A stretch of DNA of 64,000 nt from Cyclina sinensis (lineage: Eukaryota > Mollusca > Bivalvia > Venerida > Veneridae), in contig JAAONU010000016.1 in NCBI GenBank assembly GCA_012932295.1, positions 46,655,241-46,719,240 on the forward strand. Direction: 5' to 3'. The notes below the pieces were generated by a model. That model was given only the letters and a program-made list of their open reading frames with translations, had not been told where the DNA came from and ran no database searches. Positions 43,801 through 52,372 of this stretch are shown piece after piece; the stretch's first letter is position 1, and every line of letters starts with the position of its first letter. A program made the position numbers and the translations under genes.

Positions 43801-46449
43801 CAACTCTGCTTCACCTTTCAGTCAAGAATAAGGCACTCTGCCTCACCTCCCAGCCAGGGATAGGGCACTGTACCTCACCTCCCAGTCAAGAATAGGGCAC
43901 TCTACCTCACCTTCCAATCAACTCTGCTTCACCTTTCAGTCCAGAATAGGGCACTCTACCTCACCTTCCAGTCCAGAATAGGGCACTCTAACTCACCTTC
44001 CAGTCAAGAATAGGGCACTCTAACTCACCTTCCAGTCAAGAATAGGGCACTCTACCTCACCTTCCAGTCAAGAATAGGGCACTCTACCTCACCTTCCAGT
44101 CAAGAATAGGGCACTCTACCTCACCTTCCAATCAACTCTGCTTTACCTTTCAGTCCAGAATATGGCACTCTGCCTCACCTTCCAATAAATTCTGCTTCAC
44201 CTTTCAGTCCAGAATAGGGCACTCTGCCTCACCTCCCAGTCCAGAATAGGGCACTCTAACTCACCTTCCAGTCAAGAATAGGGCACTCTGCCTCACCTCC
44301 CAGTCCAGAATAGGGCACTCTGCCTCACCTTCCAGTCAAGAATAGGGCACTCTAACTCACCTTCAAGTCAAGAATAGGGCACTCTGCCTCACCTTCCAGT
44401 CAATAACAGGGCACTCTACCTCACCTTCCAATAAACTCTGCTTCTCCTTTCAGTCCAGAATAGGGCACTCTGCCTCACCTCCCAGTCAAGAATAGGGCAC
44501 TCTACCTCACCTTCCAATCAACTCTGCTTCACCTTTCAGTCCAGATCAGGGCACTCTGCCTCATGTTCAAGTCAAGAATAGGGCACTCTAAGTCACCTTT
44601 CAGTAAAGAATAGGGCACTCTTCCTCACCTTCCAGTCAAGAATAGGGCACTCTACCTCACCTTTACAGTCGACTCTGCTTCACCTTTCAGTCCAGAAAAG
44701 GGGACTCTACCTCACCTTTCAGTCAAGAATAGGTCACTCTACATCACCTTCCAGTCAAGAATAGGTCTCTCTATCTCACCTTCCAATCAACTCTGCTTCA
44801 CCTTTCAGTCCAGAATAGGGCAGTGTACCTCACCTTCAAGTCTAGAAAAGGGGAACCATACCTCACCTTCCAATCAACTCTGCTTCACCTTTCAGTCCAG
44901 AATAGGGCACTCTACCTCACCTTCAAGTCAAGAATAGGGCACTTTACCTCACCTTTCAGTAAAAAATAAGGCACTCTGCCTCACCTCCCAGTCAAGAATA
45001 GGGCACTCTACTTCACCTTCCAATCAACTCTGCTTCACCTTTCAGTCAAGAATAGGGCACTCTACATAACCTTCAAGTCCAGAATAGGGCACTCTACCAC
45101 ACCTCCCAGTCAAGAATAGGGCACTCTACTTCACCTTCCAATCAACTCTGCTTCACCTTTCAGTCCAGAATAGGGCACTCTACCTTACCTTCCAGTCAAG
45201 AATAGGGAACTCTACCTCACCTTCCAGTCAAGAATAGGGCACTCTACCTCACCTTCCAATCAACTCTTCTTCACCTTCTAGTCCAGAATAGGGCACTCTA
45301 CCTCACCTTTCAGTCAAGAATAGGGCACTCTACCTTACCTTCCAGTCAAGAATAGGGCACTCTACCTCACCTTCCAGTCAAGAATAGGGCACTTTACTTC
45401 GCCTTTCAGTCAAGAATAGGGCACTCTACCTCACCTTCTAATCAACTCTTCTTCACCTTTTAGTCAAGAATAGGGCACTCTACCTCATGACCACTACTTC
45501 TCCAGTCTAACTGGCAATGTTTATATGTGAAGCTTTGATTTTATTTATGAAATTTGGATGAAAGATATACAGAAATAGCAGTGTAAATTTTGTTCAAACA
45601 TCAGTAGAGCTGTCATAGACAATCTTGATTGCTTGTGGTGATCACAGGCTGTGTTGAAATACTCCTGAATGATTTACATGCCAGATAATTTAAGCATGCA
45701 AACAGACATGTGTAGTGTTGACAATGCATGTTTAGAGCTGCCTTTAAAGTAATATAGTATATGCTAATTGAATGTCATTGAACCATTAATAAGGCATAGA
45801 AGCATCAATATTTGTATCTAATTAACCTGTTCACTCTAAATATCACAGGAAAGATAATGGAAGAATCAATAGATTCAGACCACAAGATTACCATTAATAT
45901 ATGAGAAGGATATAAAAGTATTAAGGGACTCATTAACTAATGAGCCAGACATGGAACTAAATGAGGAAAAGTCAGGAAGGACAACTTTGTATGAAACCTT
46001 TTTGATCATTCACTTCACTAGTTACTTCCCCTTAAGCTCTAAGATTATAGAAAAGTAGTCTTAGCGCAAAAAAAGGTTGGATTCCTTCCCAGTTTTTATT
46101 CAAATGTTAATTAATCATGGGAAGACCTTAGAAATAAGCAAAAAAAATCTTTGATATATTAAATCACATCCTGGAATGTTGTATAAAAAGAATAATTACT
46201 CTGTTTTCAGATCAGAAGTTACAAGAATATCTGACATCTAGTGGTGTCAAATTAACTGGAGATTTGACACAAGAACTAACCCAGACTTTAGTCGCTCTAC
46301 CACCTTGCAGGGTACCAGGGGAGCTATTTCTGAAACTGGATCTGTTTGTGTGTGAAGATTCTGGTGTGTGTAGAATGGACAAGAAGACATTAAATCTTAC
46401 ACTAGATACAGCAAAGAGAGAGCATGTGTTTATCCTTGAATTGAAATGA
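10664..46449 (+). CDS. NHLRC2: NHL repeat-containing protein 2 (NHLRC2), 12 coding exons, complete
   Basis: Joined coding exons: 10664-10811, 13076-13575, 17241-17330, 31265-31399, 32955-33087, 36315-36408, 37013-37147, 37829-37919, 39628-39750, 40040-40249, 42513-42693, 46211-46449. They total 2079 nt (692 aa plus stop), close to the vertebrate protein (about 726 aa). All junctions are GT-AG with matching phases. Domains: short N-terminal helix region (1-50), thioredoxin-like domain (about 51-215) with a CCVNC motif at 79-83, six NHL propeller blades (about 217-553) recognised by repeated ADSxNHxI-type strands, and a C-terminal beta domain (about 554-692). Family knowledge: NHLRC2 is a conserved, largely cytosolic protein essential in mammals, whose loss causes FINCA disease; its substrate is not settled. 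Start chosen: first ATG after the acceptor at 10655-10656, giving an N-terminus of the expected length. The 13.9-kb intron 3 hosts a nested gene. No break was seen. Confidence 0.95.
11806..12100. repeat. Dispersed repeat fragment (GGGGGCATA type)
   Basis: Begins with GAGGGGGCATATAG and contains repeat words typical of these elements: GTCGGTAGGCAC, CAGGTCAAAGGTGAAGATCACAGTGACCTTG. It ends near an 18-base G run at about 12079-12096. It lies in NHLRC2 intron 1. The GGGGGCAT terminus links it to 30040-30890 and 59400-60815. Confidence 0.5.
13076..13575 (+). CDS. NHLRC2: NHLRC2 coding exon 2: thioredoxin-like domain
   Basis: A 500-base exon encodes residues 50-216 and carries nearly the whole thioredoxin-like fold. 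Visible elements are the MEWLN start, the [13 protein letters not shown] strand-turn-helix with the CVNC redox-type motif, [12 protein letters not shown], the cis-Pro region [10 protein letters not shown], and the closing FPGK. It starts after TTACAG (13070-13075) and ends at AAG|GTAACA, phase 0. The open frame running past 13575 is intronic read-through. Confidence 0.95.
13576..17240. other. NHLRC2 intron 2
   Basis: 3.7 kb of AT-rich intron. It holds a tRNA-like segment on the minus strand at 14146-14222 and otherwise nothing recognisable. Open frames at 13732, 15367 and 16699 have no coding character. Confidence 0.6.
14146..14222 (-). repeat. tRNA-like sequence (SINE head or tRNA pseudogene)
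   Basis: Read on the minus strand, it carries a pol III A-box-like word TGGCTCAGTGGTGTAGA and a B-box-like GGTTCGAATCC at about the right spacing. The acceptor arms do not pair well, so a functional tRNA is unlikely. Confidence 0.5.
17241..17330 (+). CDS. NHLRC2: NHLRC2 coding exon 3: NHL blade 1
   Basis: Thirty codons after TCTTTCAG with a GTATGT donor, phase 0 at both ends. It encodes [15 protein letters not shown], the diagnostic strand of the first NHL blade. The exon is too short to appear as a long open frame and was placed by homology and by reading-frame continuity with exons 2 and 4. Confidence 0.93.
19218..21094. repeat. Dispersed repeat with ~145-bp tandem core and GCTCACC...GGTGAGC ends
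   Basis: About eleven imperfect units of roughly 145 bp, each containing AACTAGGTCACAGAGCCCAAA, TTGTTAACACTCTAGAGG and TCAAGTTCGAATATGGGTCA. The left end is TTTAGCTCACCTGTCACTTAG followed by GTCCGTCGTCC-type sequence. The right end is GGGTGAGCGATACAGGGCCA, then TCATGGCCCTCTTG. Some units (19550-20150) are nearly identical at two-unit spacing, showing recent higher-order duplication. It lies in NHLRC2 intron 3. Confidence 0.85.
22330..23440. repeat. ~34-bp minisatellite interrupted by a SINE
   Basis: Units of about 32-35 bp follow the pattern TATGAACCCATGACATATTTGCCCTG plus GTAACTC or TTACTCAG. The array runs on both sides of the SINE at 22626-22928. Units are diverged, with many substitutions, so the array is probably old. 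It lies in NHLRC2 intron 3. Confidence 0.8.
22626..22928 (-). mobile_element. tRNA-derived SINE inserted in minisatellite
   Basis: On the minus strand, the head near 22926 reads TGGCTAGCTCAACCGATAGAG (first 20 bases: A box) and TGGTTCAATCCCC (B box), a tRNA-Asp-like layout with GTC at the anticodon position. The body extends to a T-rich end on the plus strand near 22630. Copies of TAACTCAGTATGA flank it on both sides. This could be the target duplication, although the same word belongs to the host array. Confidence 0.7.
24319..25293 (-). CDS. Large exon of nested secreted Met/Gly/Ser-rich protein (frame break inside)
   Basis: Exon 2 of the nested gene, entered through an ATTTCAG acceptor (25294-25300) in phase 1. 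First frame (to a TGA at 24707-24709): Met/Gly/Ser-rich segment (protein residues about 32-82), then a globular region without low complexity (about 83-211; words [53 protein letters not shown]). Second frame, open to TAA at 24319: Ala/Ser/Thr/Pro-rich segment ending in Met-rich [16 protein letters not shown], the same style as the N-terminal part. The two frames differ by one nucleotide, and the switch must lie within about 24707-24747. Either the protein ends at 216 residues, or an indel (real or assembly) separates it from about 130 more residues. The family was not recognised; a secreted matrix or structural protein is conceivable. Confidence 0.75.
26044..26107 (-). CDS. Signal-peptide exon of the nested secreted protein
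   Basis: Exon 1, read leftward from ATG at 26107: 21 codons plus one base, ending ACAAGTG|GTGAGT (perfect donor, phase 1). It encodes [22 protein letters not shown], a short basic start and a hydrophobic core, with a likely cleavage before QCQF in exon 2. Joining to 25293 restores the frame of the Met-rich exon exactly. The intron is 750 bases. Both exons lie inside NHLRC2 intron 3 on the opposite strand. Confidence 0.8.
26108..27428. other. Non-coding part of NHLRC2 intron 3
   Basis: Contains the presumed promoter of the nested minus-strand gene (about 26108-26330). No other gene was recognised; small open frames at 26423 and 26698 are AT-rich noise. Confidence 0.4.
27429..28260 (+). mobile_element. 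LINE 3' end fragment, decayed (C-terminal zinc-knuckle region)
   Basis: One frame is open from 27429 through 28109 except for a TGA at 27834-27836. It encodes the C-terminal part of a non-LTR retrotransposon polyprotein: [15 protein letters not shown], stop, [19 protein letters not shown], then [13 protein letters not shown]. The CxxC...H...C pattern and FHFLLVCP are characteristic of the region downstream of reverse transcriptase in many invertebrate LINEs. Sequence after 28109 to about 28260 is probably its 3' UTR. The TGA replaces a sense codon expected between RLS and the next residues, so the copy is dead. Confidence 0.75.
28261..29039. other. AT-rich spacer between LINE fragments
   Basis: No gene or repeat family was recognised. 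A short GA run occurs near 28668-28677. Confidence 0.4.
29040..29590 (-). mobile_element. LINE reverse-transcriptase fragment, decayed
   Basis: On the minus strand, a segment near 29440-29280 translates to [16 protein letters not shown] and, after a gap, [21 protein letters not shown] is the catalytic box (usual form [YF]xDD) of reverse transcriptase. A one-frame shift later, the read continues [20 protein letters not shown] and LTWKEH, the normal continuation of the domain. Upstream [11 protein letters not shown] resembles the QG-SPLL box in degraded form. Frameshifts and stops make it a dead fragment. Orientation is opposite to the LINE end at 27429-28260. Confidence 0.75.
30040..30890. repeat. 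Dispersed repeat with GGTCAAAGGTCAAGGTCAC-bearing tandem units
   Basis: Starts with TTTTTATGCCCCCAAAGGGAG and a GTCTGTCTGTTTGTTTG stretch, followed by about five imperfect units of 140-160 bp, each with GAGGTCATGGGGTCAAAGGT or a variant, CCATAAAA and CTTCCATCCACAGCC. It shares the ATGCCCCC terminus with the element at 59400-60815 (reverse complement GGGGGCATAAAAA there). It lies in NHLRC2 intron 3 just before exon 4. Confidence 0.75.
31265..31399 (+). CDS. NHLRC2: NHLRC2 coding exon 4: NHL blade 2
   Basis: Forty-five codons between TTTTTGTAG and a GTTAGA donor (GT but weak), phase 0. It encodes [24 protein letters not shown] and [13 protein letters not shown]. It follows the 13.9-kb intron 3 that contains the nested minus-strand gene. 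Confidence 0.94.
31560..31690. repeat. Short tandem repeat, ~26-30 bp units
   Basis: Three to four copies of GTCTGTCATTGACGAATGAATACACA with variation, in NHLRC2 intron 4. Confidence 0.6.
31780..32310. repeat. Dispersed tandem-cored repeat, reverse-oriented relative of 3560-4482
   Basis: GAGCTTAGATATTTTGTATG and CATTGTCTAGTGGACC are reverse complements of words in the element at 3560-4482. It ends with CAGGTGAGCATACAAGGGG, then TATCATGGCCCTCT, the same terminus as the element at 19218-21094. It lies in NHLRC2 intron 4. Confidence 0.7.
32955..33087 (+). CDS. NHLRC2: NHLRC2 coding exon 5
   Basis: Starts after TACTAAG and ends at CTTG|GTAAGA, phase 0 to phase 1. It encodes [17 protein letters not shown] and [14 protein letters not shown], the loop and first strands of the third blade. 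Confidence 0.93.
33245..33655 (+). mobile_element. tRNA-derived SINE with 3' extension
   Basis: The head GGAGTGGATCAGTGGTCCAG includes an A box. The stem-loop CTGGA-CTGGTTA-TCCAG gives a tRNA-Thr-like (GGT) anticodon arm, and GTTCGATCC is the B box. The body carries GGGATGCTTTCTGTATCTTG and ends in AATAAATAAATAGATAGA near 33529. A further ~120 bases (33530-33655) are also shared, in reverse, with 39130-39260, so the duplicated unit is longer than the SINE. In NHLRC2 intron 5. Confidence 0.8.
34430..35960. repeat. 17-bp minisatellite, ~1.5 kb
   Basis: About 90 copies (by length) of a 17-bp unit AGCCAGTCATGACCTTA with frequent point variants (GTCATG/GCCATG/GTTATG/GTCAGG and CCTTAAG/CCTAAAG/TCTTCAG). 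Larger blocks, for example around 34700-35000 and 35000-35300, repeat nearly identically, showing expansion of multi-unit blocks. In NHLRC2 intron 5. The reverse complement carries TAAGGTCA in most units. Confidence 0.95.
36315..36408 (+). CDS. NHLRC2: NHLRC2 coding exon 6: NHL blade 3 end
   Basis: A 94-base exon after AATTACAG with a GTAAGT donor, phase 1 to phase 2. It encodes [16 protein letters not shown], the third blade signature in which the usual AD is replaced by AM, as in other NHLRC2 proteins. Confidence 0.93.
37013..37147 (+). CDS. NHLRC2: NHLRC2 coding exon 7
   Basis: Begins after TAATTTCAG with the base that completes codon 367 and ends at CTTTT|GTATGT, phase 2. It encodes the strongly conserved [20 protein letters not shown] followed by AGFAQPSG. 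A second AG three bases inside (37015-37016) would drop one codon. Confidence 0.95.
37400..37437. repeat. Perfect 12-bp hairpin
   Basis: TTAGACTGAAAA at 37400-37411 is exactly reverse-complementary to TTTTCAGTCTAA at 37426-37437, with a 14-base loop. In NHLRC2 intron 7. Possibly the core of a small fold-back element. Confidence 0.6.
37829..37919 (+). CDS. NHLRC2: NHLRC2 coding exon 8: NHL blade 4
   Basis: A 91-base exon after ATTTCCAG with a perfect GTAAGT donor, phase 2 to phase 0. It encodes [17 protein letters not shown] and VVGGDIDPK. Confidence 0.93.
38134..38347. mobile_element. piggyBac-type MITE (TTAA-CCCT... AGGG-TTAA)
   Basis: Bounded by TTAACCCTGAACATGCTG and CCAGCAGGTTAAGGGTTAA, i.e. 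TTAA next to CCC/GGG-ended inverted repeats. It contains a palindromic module centred on GCACGGATGTGC flanked by GTATAGAGCC/GGCTCTATAC. The same module is in the element at 42802-43042. In NHLRC2 intron 8. Confidence 0.65.
39130..39556 (-). mobile_element. tRNA-derived SINE with 3' extension, reverse orientation
   Basis: Reverse complement of the same unit as 33245-33655. The tRNA-like head is at 39556-39490 (TGGTCAAGTGGTAATG; CTGGACTGGTAATCCAG), the body to about 39261, and the shared extension to about 39130. Similarity over the extension is roughly four-fifths by eye. In NHLRC2 intron 8. Confidence 0.8.
39628..39750 (+). CDS. NHLRC2: NHLRC2 coding exon 9: NHL blade 5
   Basis: Forty-one codons after ATTTTAAG, donor GTATAT, phase 0. 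It encodes [20 protein letters not shown] and [10 protein letters not shown]. Confidence 0.94.
40040..40249 (+). CDS. NHLRC2: NHLRC2 coding exon 10: NHL blade 6
   Basis: Seventy codons after GCTTTTCAG, donor GTGAGT, phase 0. It encodes [19 protein letters not shown] and [16 protein letters not shown], the last propeller blade. Confidence 0.94.
40250..42512. other. NHLRC2 intron 10
   Basis: 2.3 kb of AT-rich sequence. No repeat family or other gene was recognised. Confidence 0.5.
42513..42693 (+). CDS. NHLRC2: NHLRC2 coding exon 11: linker and start of C-terminal domain
   Basis: Starts after TATTTTTCAG with LPFIFPSE (the strand closing the propeller) and ends WKLFSEG at a GTAATT donor, phase 1. 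The middle is low in conservation. Confidence 0.9.
42802..43042. mobile_element. piggyBac-type MITE with ~100-bp inverted repeats
   Basis: The left arm starts TTAACCCTTTACTCCATAT and the right arm ends ATATGGAGGAAAGGGTTAA. The arms are near-perfect reverse complements for about 100 bases each, including GTGCGACCAGTGTAGATC and GATCAGCCGGCACATCYGTG. A TTAA target flanking CCC-starting inverted repeats is the piggyBac signature. There is no internal coding. In NHLRC2 intron 11. Confidence 0.85.
43375..45490. repeat. 32-bp minisatellite, ~2.1 kb, composite
   Basis: Main unit 32 bp: GTCAAGAATAGGGCACTCTA plus CCTCACCTTCCA. A second unit, ATCAACTCTGCTTCACCTTTC, is interspersed, creating a higher-order composite. 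Variants CCAGAATAGG, CTCCCAG and CTCTGCCTC recur in blocks. In NHLRC2 intron 11. Confidence 0.95.
46211..46449 (+). CDS. NHLRC2: NHLRC2 coding exon 12: C-terminus and stop
   Basis: Starts after CTGTTTTCAG and ends with TGA at 46447-46449. It encodes the C-terminal beta domain, including a [12 protein letters not shown] segment equivalent to the Cys-containing hairpin of vertebrate NHLRC2. Possible polyadenylation signals AATAAA follow at 46926, 47396 and 47619. Confidence 0.93.
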
Positions 46450-47650
46450 ATACATGCTTTGCAATATTACCATAATTGTGGAATCTCTTCCCTGCATTTA
46501 TTGTTGTGATACTCAAGTAAAAGTAAACAACTTTTAAACAACAGAACCCTTATTCTTTTAGAAATTATGAATAGCCCAGGGTAGTGAATTTTCAATGTCT
46601 GTTCCTCTGTCTGTGTGTCAGAAAATATATCTATATTACATGCTTTGGTATTAAATATTTTCATAAATCGTGAATGTTGCTTCATATACATTTCATTGCC
46701 GGTTACCCGCTGTACATATTCAGTACAACTATATTATAAATAATGTGAAACAGAATGGATTAAAGGTTGGTTTCTGACGATGGATACATTTTAGAAGTTG
46801 GCTTTGTTACACCTATAAAAAGATATTTTCTAGATATTGACATAAGATTACACAATTTTTTGTAACATGTTACTTAACACCTAATGTGCCTTACTATGAT
46901 GAAAGAAAAGACAGTTAATATTTATAATAAATCATGCCTATTTAAAAAAAAACTGCAGCCATTTTCATAATGTGTGATGTATTAAAATGACTTCTAGTAT
47001 TTTCTTAAAATACAGATAAGGTGCATAATTGTTCATCAATTCATGATAAATCAAAAATAGAAATATATGTATCCAAAATCTAGACCTTAAACTTAACTAT
47101 ATTGTACAAGAGCTACCTCCCTTCCTGTTTTGTACCTATTTCATTTTTGCTGTAGATTAAGTGTTTTGTATGAAAAAAGTAATCGAGTCAAATACATGTA
47201 CCAAGTGATTCTGTCTAATAGATTTTTTTAAAGATTTATCAGCAATAATTTAATAATTTGTTTTGTAAATTGTTTACATAAACCTATATATGTATGCTCT
47301 TACAAAAATTATTTACTTTGTTACTAAACTATAATTCTTTGCCTTTTCTGTCATGTGGTGTATTTATTGTACTAGTAAGTGTTAATATATTGCATAATAA
47401 AAAAAGTTACAGTTCTGTATTAGATTTTTTTATGGGTTGGTCATGTGTTCATCTCTTTCTTTGGTTCCCAGCATCAAATTACCTTACAACAGTTACCAGA
47501 ATTCAAATAATGGCTGTGTGTGAACACCACGCAATGTTGCCACCTTGTAAATTTGTCCTAATGTCAAGACTTTAGTTGCTGGAAGTGCAGTTGGTCTGTA
47601 TAACACCTTTTTATGTATAATAAAGTTGTAATTGATCCTGTGACTGAAGG
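46450..47650 (+). other. Probable NHLRC2 3' untranslated region
   Basis: AT-rich sequence after the NHLRC2 stop with AATAAA hexamers at 46926-46931, 47396-47401 and 47619-47624. The last is followed by a GT-rich stretch and is a plausible distal cleavage signal. The true end cannot be fixed from sequence alone. Confidence 0.4.
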
Positions 47651-47867
47651 TTCAAACCTACACAGTCATTATGAGTGGTTGGAGAGAAAAAGTTTCCAAT
47701 TAAAAGGACTTTATTATAGTCACAAAAGTAAAAAACCAAAACATTTCCAGTCTTACAGAACATAAGTACATGAACTTTTAAAGTTGTTGAAAACAAGAAA
47801 CACATGCCAAATTATACAACAAATCATATTTTACTAATGGCAGGTGTTATATATGTAACAGGTGGTG

Positions 47868-47962
47868 AAAAATCGGGGCTCAACTGGGACTCGAACCCAG
47901 GATCTTCAGCTTACAGGGCGGACACTCTACCAACTGAACTACCAAGCCACACTGTTCTGCCT
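47868..47962 (-). repeat. tRNA-like sequence
   Basis: Minus strand: GGTAGTTCAGTTGGTAGAG is an A-box/D-arm, and CTGGG-TTCGAGT-CCCAG forms a perfect T arm. The acceptor arms pair mostly through wobble pairs and the anticodon stem is poor, so it is a tRNA-derived repeat or pseudogene rather than a clear tRNA gene. It lies downstream of NHLRC2. Confidence 0.55.
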
Positions 47963-47999
47963 TATCTTGCAGGGACTGCACTTATGAACCATTAAGAGT

Positions 48000-50900
48000 A
48001 GATATTGTACATATGAATATAACAACACAGTCTGCACCCATATGTCTAGTGACCTTGACACTGAAAACACTATCTTAAAGAGGTTTAGGAAAAGAATTTG
48101 AAATTTTTTAGACATTTACACTCAATACTAATGTTAAGAAGAAATTTTGTCTTTGATTTCATTTGTTGTTGCTGAATATTAAAGCACTGCATAAAAGAAA
48201 GAAAGAAAACACACCAGCAAATATGCAATGTTAAAACCTGAGAAATTATATCTTTACACAGTATGGTGCACAGTTAAGTCAATATTAACTTAAAAAAAAC
48301 TGTTATAAAATATTACACAAAATATTCAATTTTGATTTTTTTTTCCTACCCTGAGTTTAGGCTATATGACACCAGATTGACTTTTCTGAAGTACAAGAAC
48401 TTGTCATTCACAAATTGAACAAGCAATTTAAAGTACATTTAGGGTTTAATTTATTTATTTACCTGTCAACAAGTAATTTTTTTTTACAATATATTTACCC
48501 ACGTGAAATATGCCGCCTTTTCAAATGCATTTTAGCTTTTATCATTCCCGTAATAAATGTTTAGCAAACTTTTATTAAAGTTTTACATTAGAGAAATTGA
48601 ATTGTAAATGCCTGATCAATGTTATTTGTGTGTTTATTGAAAGATAAATGAAATGCACAATATGGTGCATTGATTTTTCATCACTTATGAGATGAAATTA
48701 ATTTACAGGAATAAAACACCAAGTTGGTACGTTGCCTCTTGATAAAAAAAAGATATGTTTTATAAAAAAAAAAGAAAAAAAAAGAAAGCTGGGTCTTTAG
48801 AAAAATTTCCTTATTTGGAATTTGAATGAAATTGCATTTTAAAAAACTAAAGTTAAGTGGCACTTTTAAAGTTTAGTGATTTTTTTAGAGTTTGTTTTTG
48901 GTGTGGGTGACATGGGGATATAAAGTAAACAAGGGTATGTAAATTGTTATGTGCAATATATAGTGGTATGTTAACGCAGCGTGAAGCCATATTGAGCGTT
49001 TCAGCTGTGTACCAGCCCAAACAGATCTGATTTTTTTCAAGATCAATGTTACATAATCTTTTTAATCAAATAGTATATTTGATATATTCTAATATGTCAA
49101 CCGTAATTACAAAACACAAATATGTGAGAAATAATGAAAAACATTACAGTTCCTAAAAAAACTAACAATAACATACTTAAGTCTTTGTGTCATACAGTTT
49201 TTTTTTGTTGTTGTTGTTTTGTTGTTGTTTTCTTTATTCTTGAAAAAAAAAGTATTTTGGCCAAGTACATATACCTAACAATAAAACAGAAAAATGCAGG
49301 GTATTTAATTAAATTATGAAACACGTAAGATGGTAATATGGTAGAATTTACAAGCACAGACTAGATATAAAATTCAGAAGGAAAAAACAACCACATTTTT
49401 TGGATATATATGCCTTGTTGGATTTCACATGCCAAGTTGATTCTTGTCGTATAACTAACATTTTGTCCTTCAGAATTTATTTAAGAAATTTATTTGCCGT
49501 ATTTTGCTATAATTCAAGGTGAATAGTTAGAAAAAAAAATTGCTTCTTCATTATTACAAAATTAGTTACTAGCTAACAAAAATTGAAGTCATTAACCTGG
49601 TATTTATATGGCAGACGACACAAGGGCATGACCCGTTATAATCACTTGCAGTGAAATATTTCTGTCCTGTCTGTACAATTGTTAGTCTACTTTTTGCAGT
49701 TGGCAACTGTGTATTTCAAATTGGTCATATTTTTAAAAGAGATTTACCAATGGTTTTAGTAACACAAACTTATTTGGATTTTAATTTTGACACTAGTGGT
49801 AAAAATACACTTTAACAATATAATTGCCTCTTATTAAGTGGGTCAGGTTTCCGCTCTTGTGAAAGAATGTTACACTTGTAATAATTTGAATTACAATAGA
49901 AAGTGGTCAATTTGACAGAAAAAAAATTACTTTGGACTAGGGAAGTTGTACATAGCAAAAACAAAATTGATTGTCACAATCGTTTCGCATTATTTCTGGT
50001 TTATAATTTAGCCTTGACCCTGTTACCCTTGTGACCTTTACCTGAATGTGTAAGATGTTTTTAGTTTGGTGCCATAGTTGAAGATGCAGAGAAACTGTTC
50101 TGTAGATACTGTAGTGATATGTTTTCATAAAAATTGTTTGATACTACTTATGATCGCGGCGCCTTTAAGAAAATTGATCAACTTCAACACTTACAGTGTA
50201 GAAGATTCGCATTCAACTTTTAATTTCTTTGTTAAAATGTCATTAAATTTAATCTATATATTCAATAAACCTCACCCTAGCCTCACTACTGCACAGCCTT
50301 TTTTCGGACCAGGTTTTCATTTTTGTTCTTCATATAAATATTTTAAGAATTAACATATATTTTCATATTCAGACTTTTAATTATTGTATTCTAATACTAA
50401 CGAGCCTGTAATTTCTTTAAAAGAAAAAAGTGAAAGAAAAAATTCTGTGACCTTGTATAAGGATATCTGTGACCTTGTATGGGGATATCAGAAGTTATAA
50501 CTATCCAATCTATATACCTAGACATTTCTAATTAGAAGCCAGATCTTAACTTTGAATTAAAAAGATTTTCTTTATACCACATTTTTATTTCATAAAATAA
50601 GGCCATCGATAAAATCAGTTGCCAAGTTGGCTGTAAATATTTTGAATTGTAAAGTTCTTTTAAGTTACACCTTGAAATGAAATAAGTATTTACAGTGTAT
50701 GATCCCTTCACAATACAGCTAAGTACTTCAAAACCTTGCCTGCGCTGTAATGTTATGTCATGTTTACAGATAATTATGTTTAATGTATTAATTTTGTCAG
50801 ATTACAACAGCAATGAATTTCTTATATTTTTCTGCCTTTCCTAAGTCTTTTGTTAAAAGTGCTTTACTGAAATATAAATGAACTTAAATCCACAATGAAA

Positions 50901-52372
50901 TGTATAAAATCTTTTATAAGAAGATTCAAACAGCCTTTCTAAAACTGTATATTTAAATATTTAAGATTGCTAGAGAGTTATAGTCACTATAGATTGCGTC
51001 ATAAAAAAACACAATCTGTTGTAAATACACATGGTTTTGTTTCATAGACATTGCAAAGTTGTTGTTTTCGTCTTTTGTTTTTCAGATAAACCATTAAAGA
51101 AAAGGCAATTCCTCACGTGCATGTCAAGCCTTTGAGAATGCACGTGTGCGTTATTTCACAGGTACATGAATTGTTTTTTTATGAAACGCGAAAAATTGGT
51201 ATTACAACCTCAAAATTTTGCAGCCAATGTTGGACTTACCCAATAAACGCTCAGAAAATCTTATTATTTTTATTACCTAAATACACACGTGAATGATCAA
51301 AACAATTAAAAATGTTAAATGAACAAGTATGCCTACTATTTCCATCTCTGTGTTTTTGTTTGTTTGTTTGTTTTTCTTTGAAAAAAAAAACACCTTTATT
51401 ATCTCTGAGTCATCAGCTTGTCAAGAAACAATTTGATATAACTGAAAAAAAAAAGAACTTAAGATATGCTTTTGACAATATTACGTTGTATATATTGGGA
51501 AAAATGTCAGCTTTACGAGGTAGTATAATACACCTGTATATTTCCTACTGTCCATTGTGACACGATAATCTAAGAAATACATGAGATATCTGGGTGTTCT
51601 AAGCCTTTTTTTAAACGAGTTATTGAACCTTAAGTCAAATACTGTTATGAATAGCATTTCTAATATCTTTATAGAAACGCGTAGTGTCTACACTGGGATT
51701 ATCACCAGATTTGAGATTTAGCAAAATCATATATAATGGAGAGAAGAGTTCTGTCAAGATTTTAAAAAAAGAGTTAATAGTGCTTTGACGACTGTAGTGG
51801 AAATACAGATAGCTCGGATATTCTTATTTCATTATTTTTTGTTCATTTACAGGGATTTTTCTCGTAGCAGTCTGTGATTTTAAAATGACATTCCTTAACT
51901 ATAATTTGATGACAGGATTTGGTAAAAGTTTCAGAATAATTTAATTTTATTTATTCCTTATCCCTGACTTTAGAGTTTATGTGAAAATTAATTTTCTCGT
52001 CCAAAACTATTGAAAGTGACTGAATTGAGAACTCTCCGTAAGGTTAAATATTATCGGTTGAGGTAGACACAGGTAATATAAACTGCGCGTTTTACATTTT
52101 TAAATTATTTGAACAAAAATACCAACAATGAACTACAATTAGTTTGATAAAAGAACGTACGGATTTTAAATGGAATTTTATAAGAACACACTGTTATAGT
52201 TGTACTTAGAACGCTGTAGTAACCTTCGCGTGGAAAACAAACGTGTTTCTCTCGAGATGGATACGCCGTTCCATGTGGAAAACAGTTGAATTTTGTCCCT
52301 TTTTAAAATGATATTGTGTAAAGGAGAAATATTTTAAAAAGTGAAAAAATAAGCGTCGAAAGAACAGACTCA
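48000..52372. other. Intergenic region between NHLRC2 and the LPxIG exons
   Basis: AT-rich and apparently unique. It should contain the promoter of the exon at 52373. A short inverted CACGTG-containing pair occurs near 51115-51146. No gene was recognised. Confidence 0.4.

Noticed and set aside
47868..47962. Functional tRNA gene
   Set aside because: The T arm is perfect, but the acceptor and anticodon stems pair poorly; more likely a tRNA-derived repeat.
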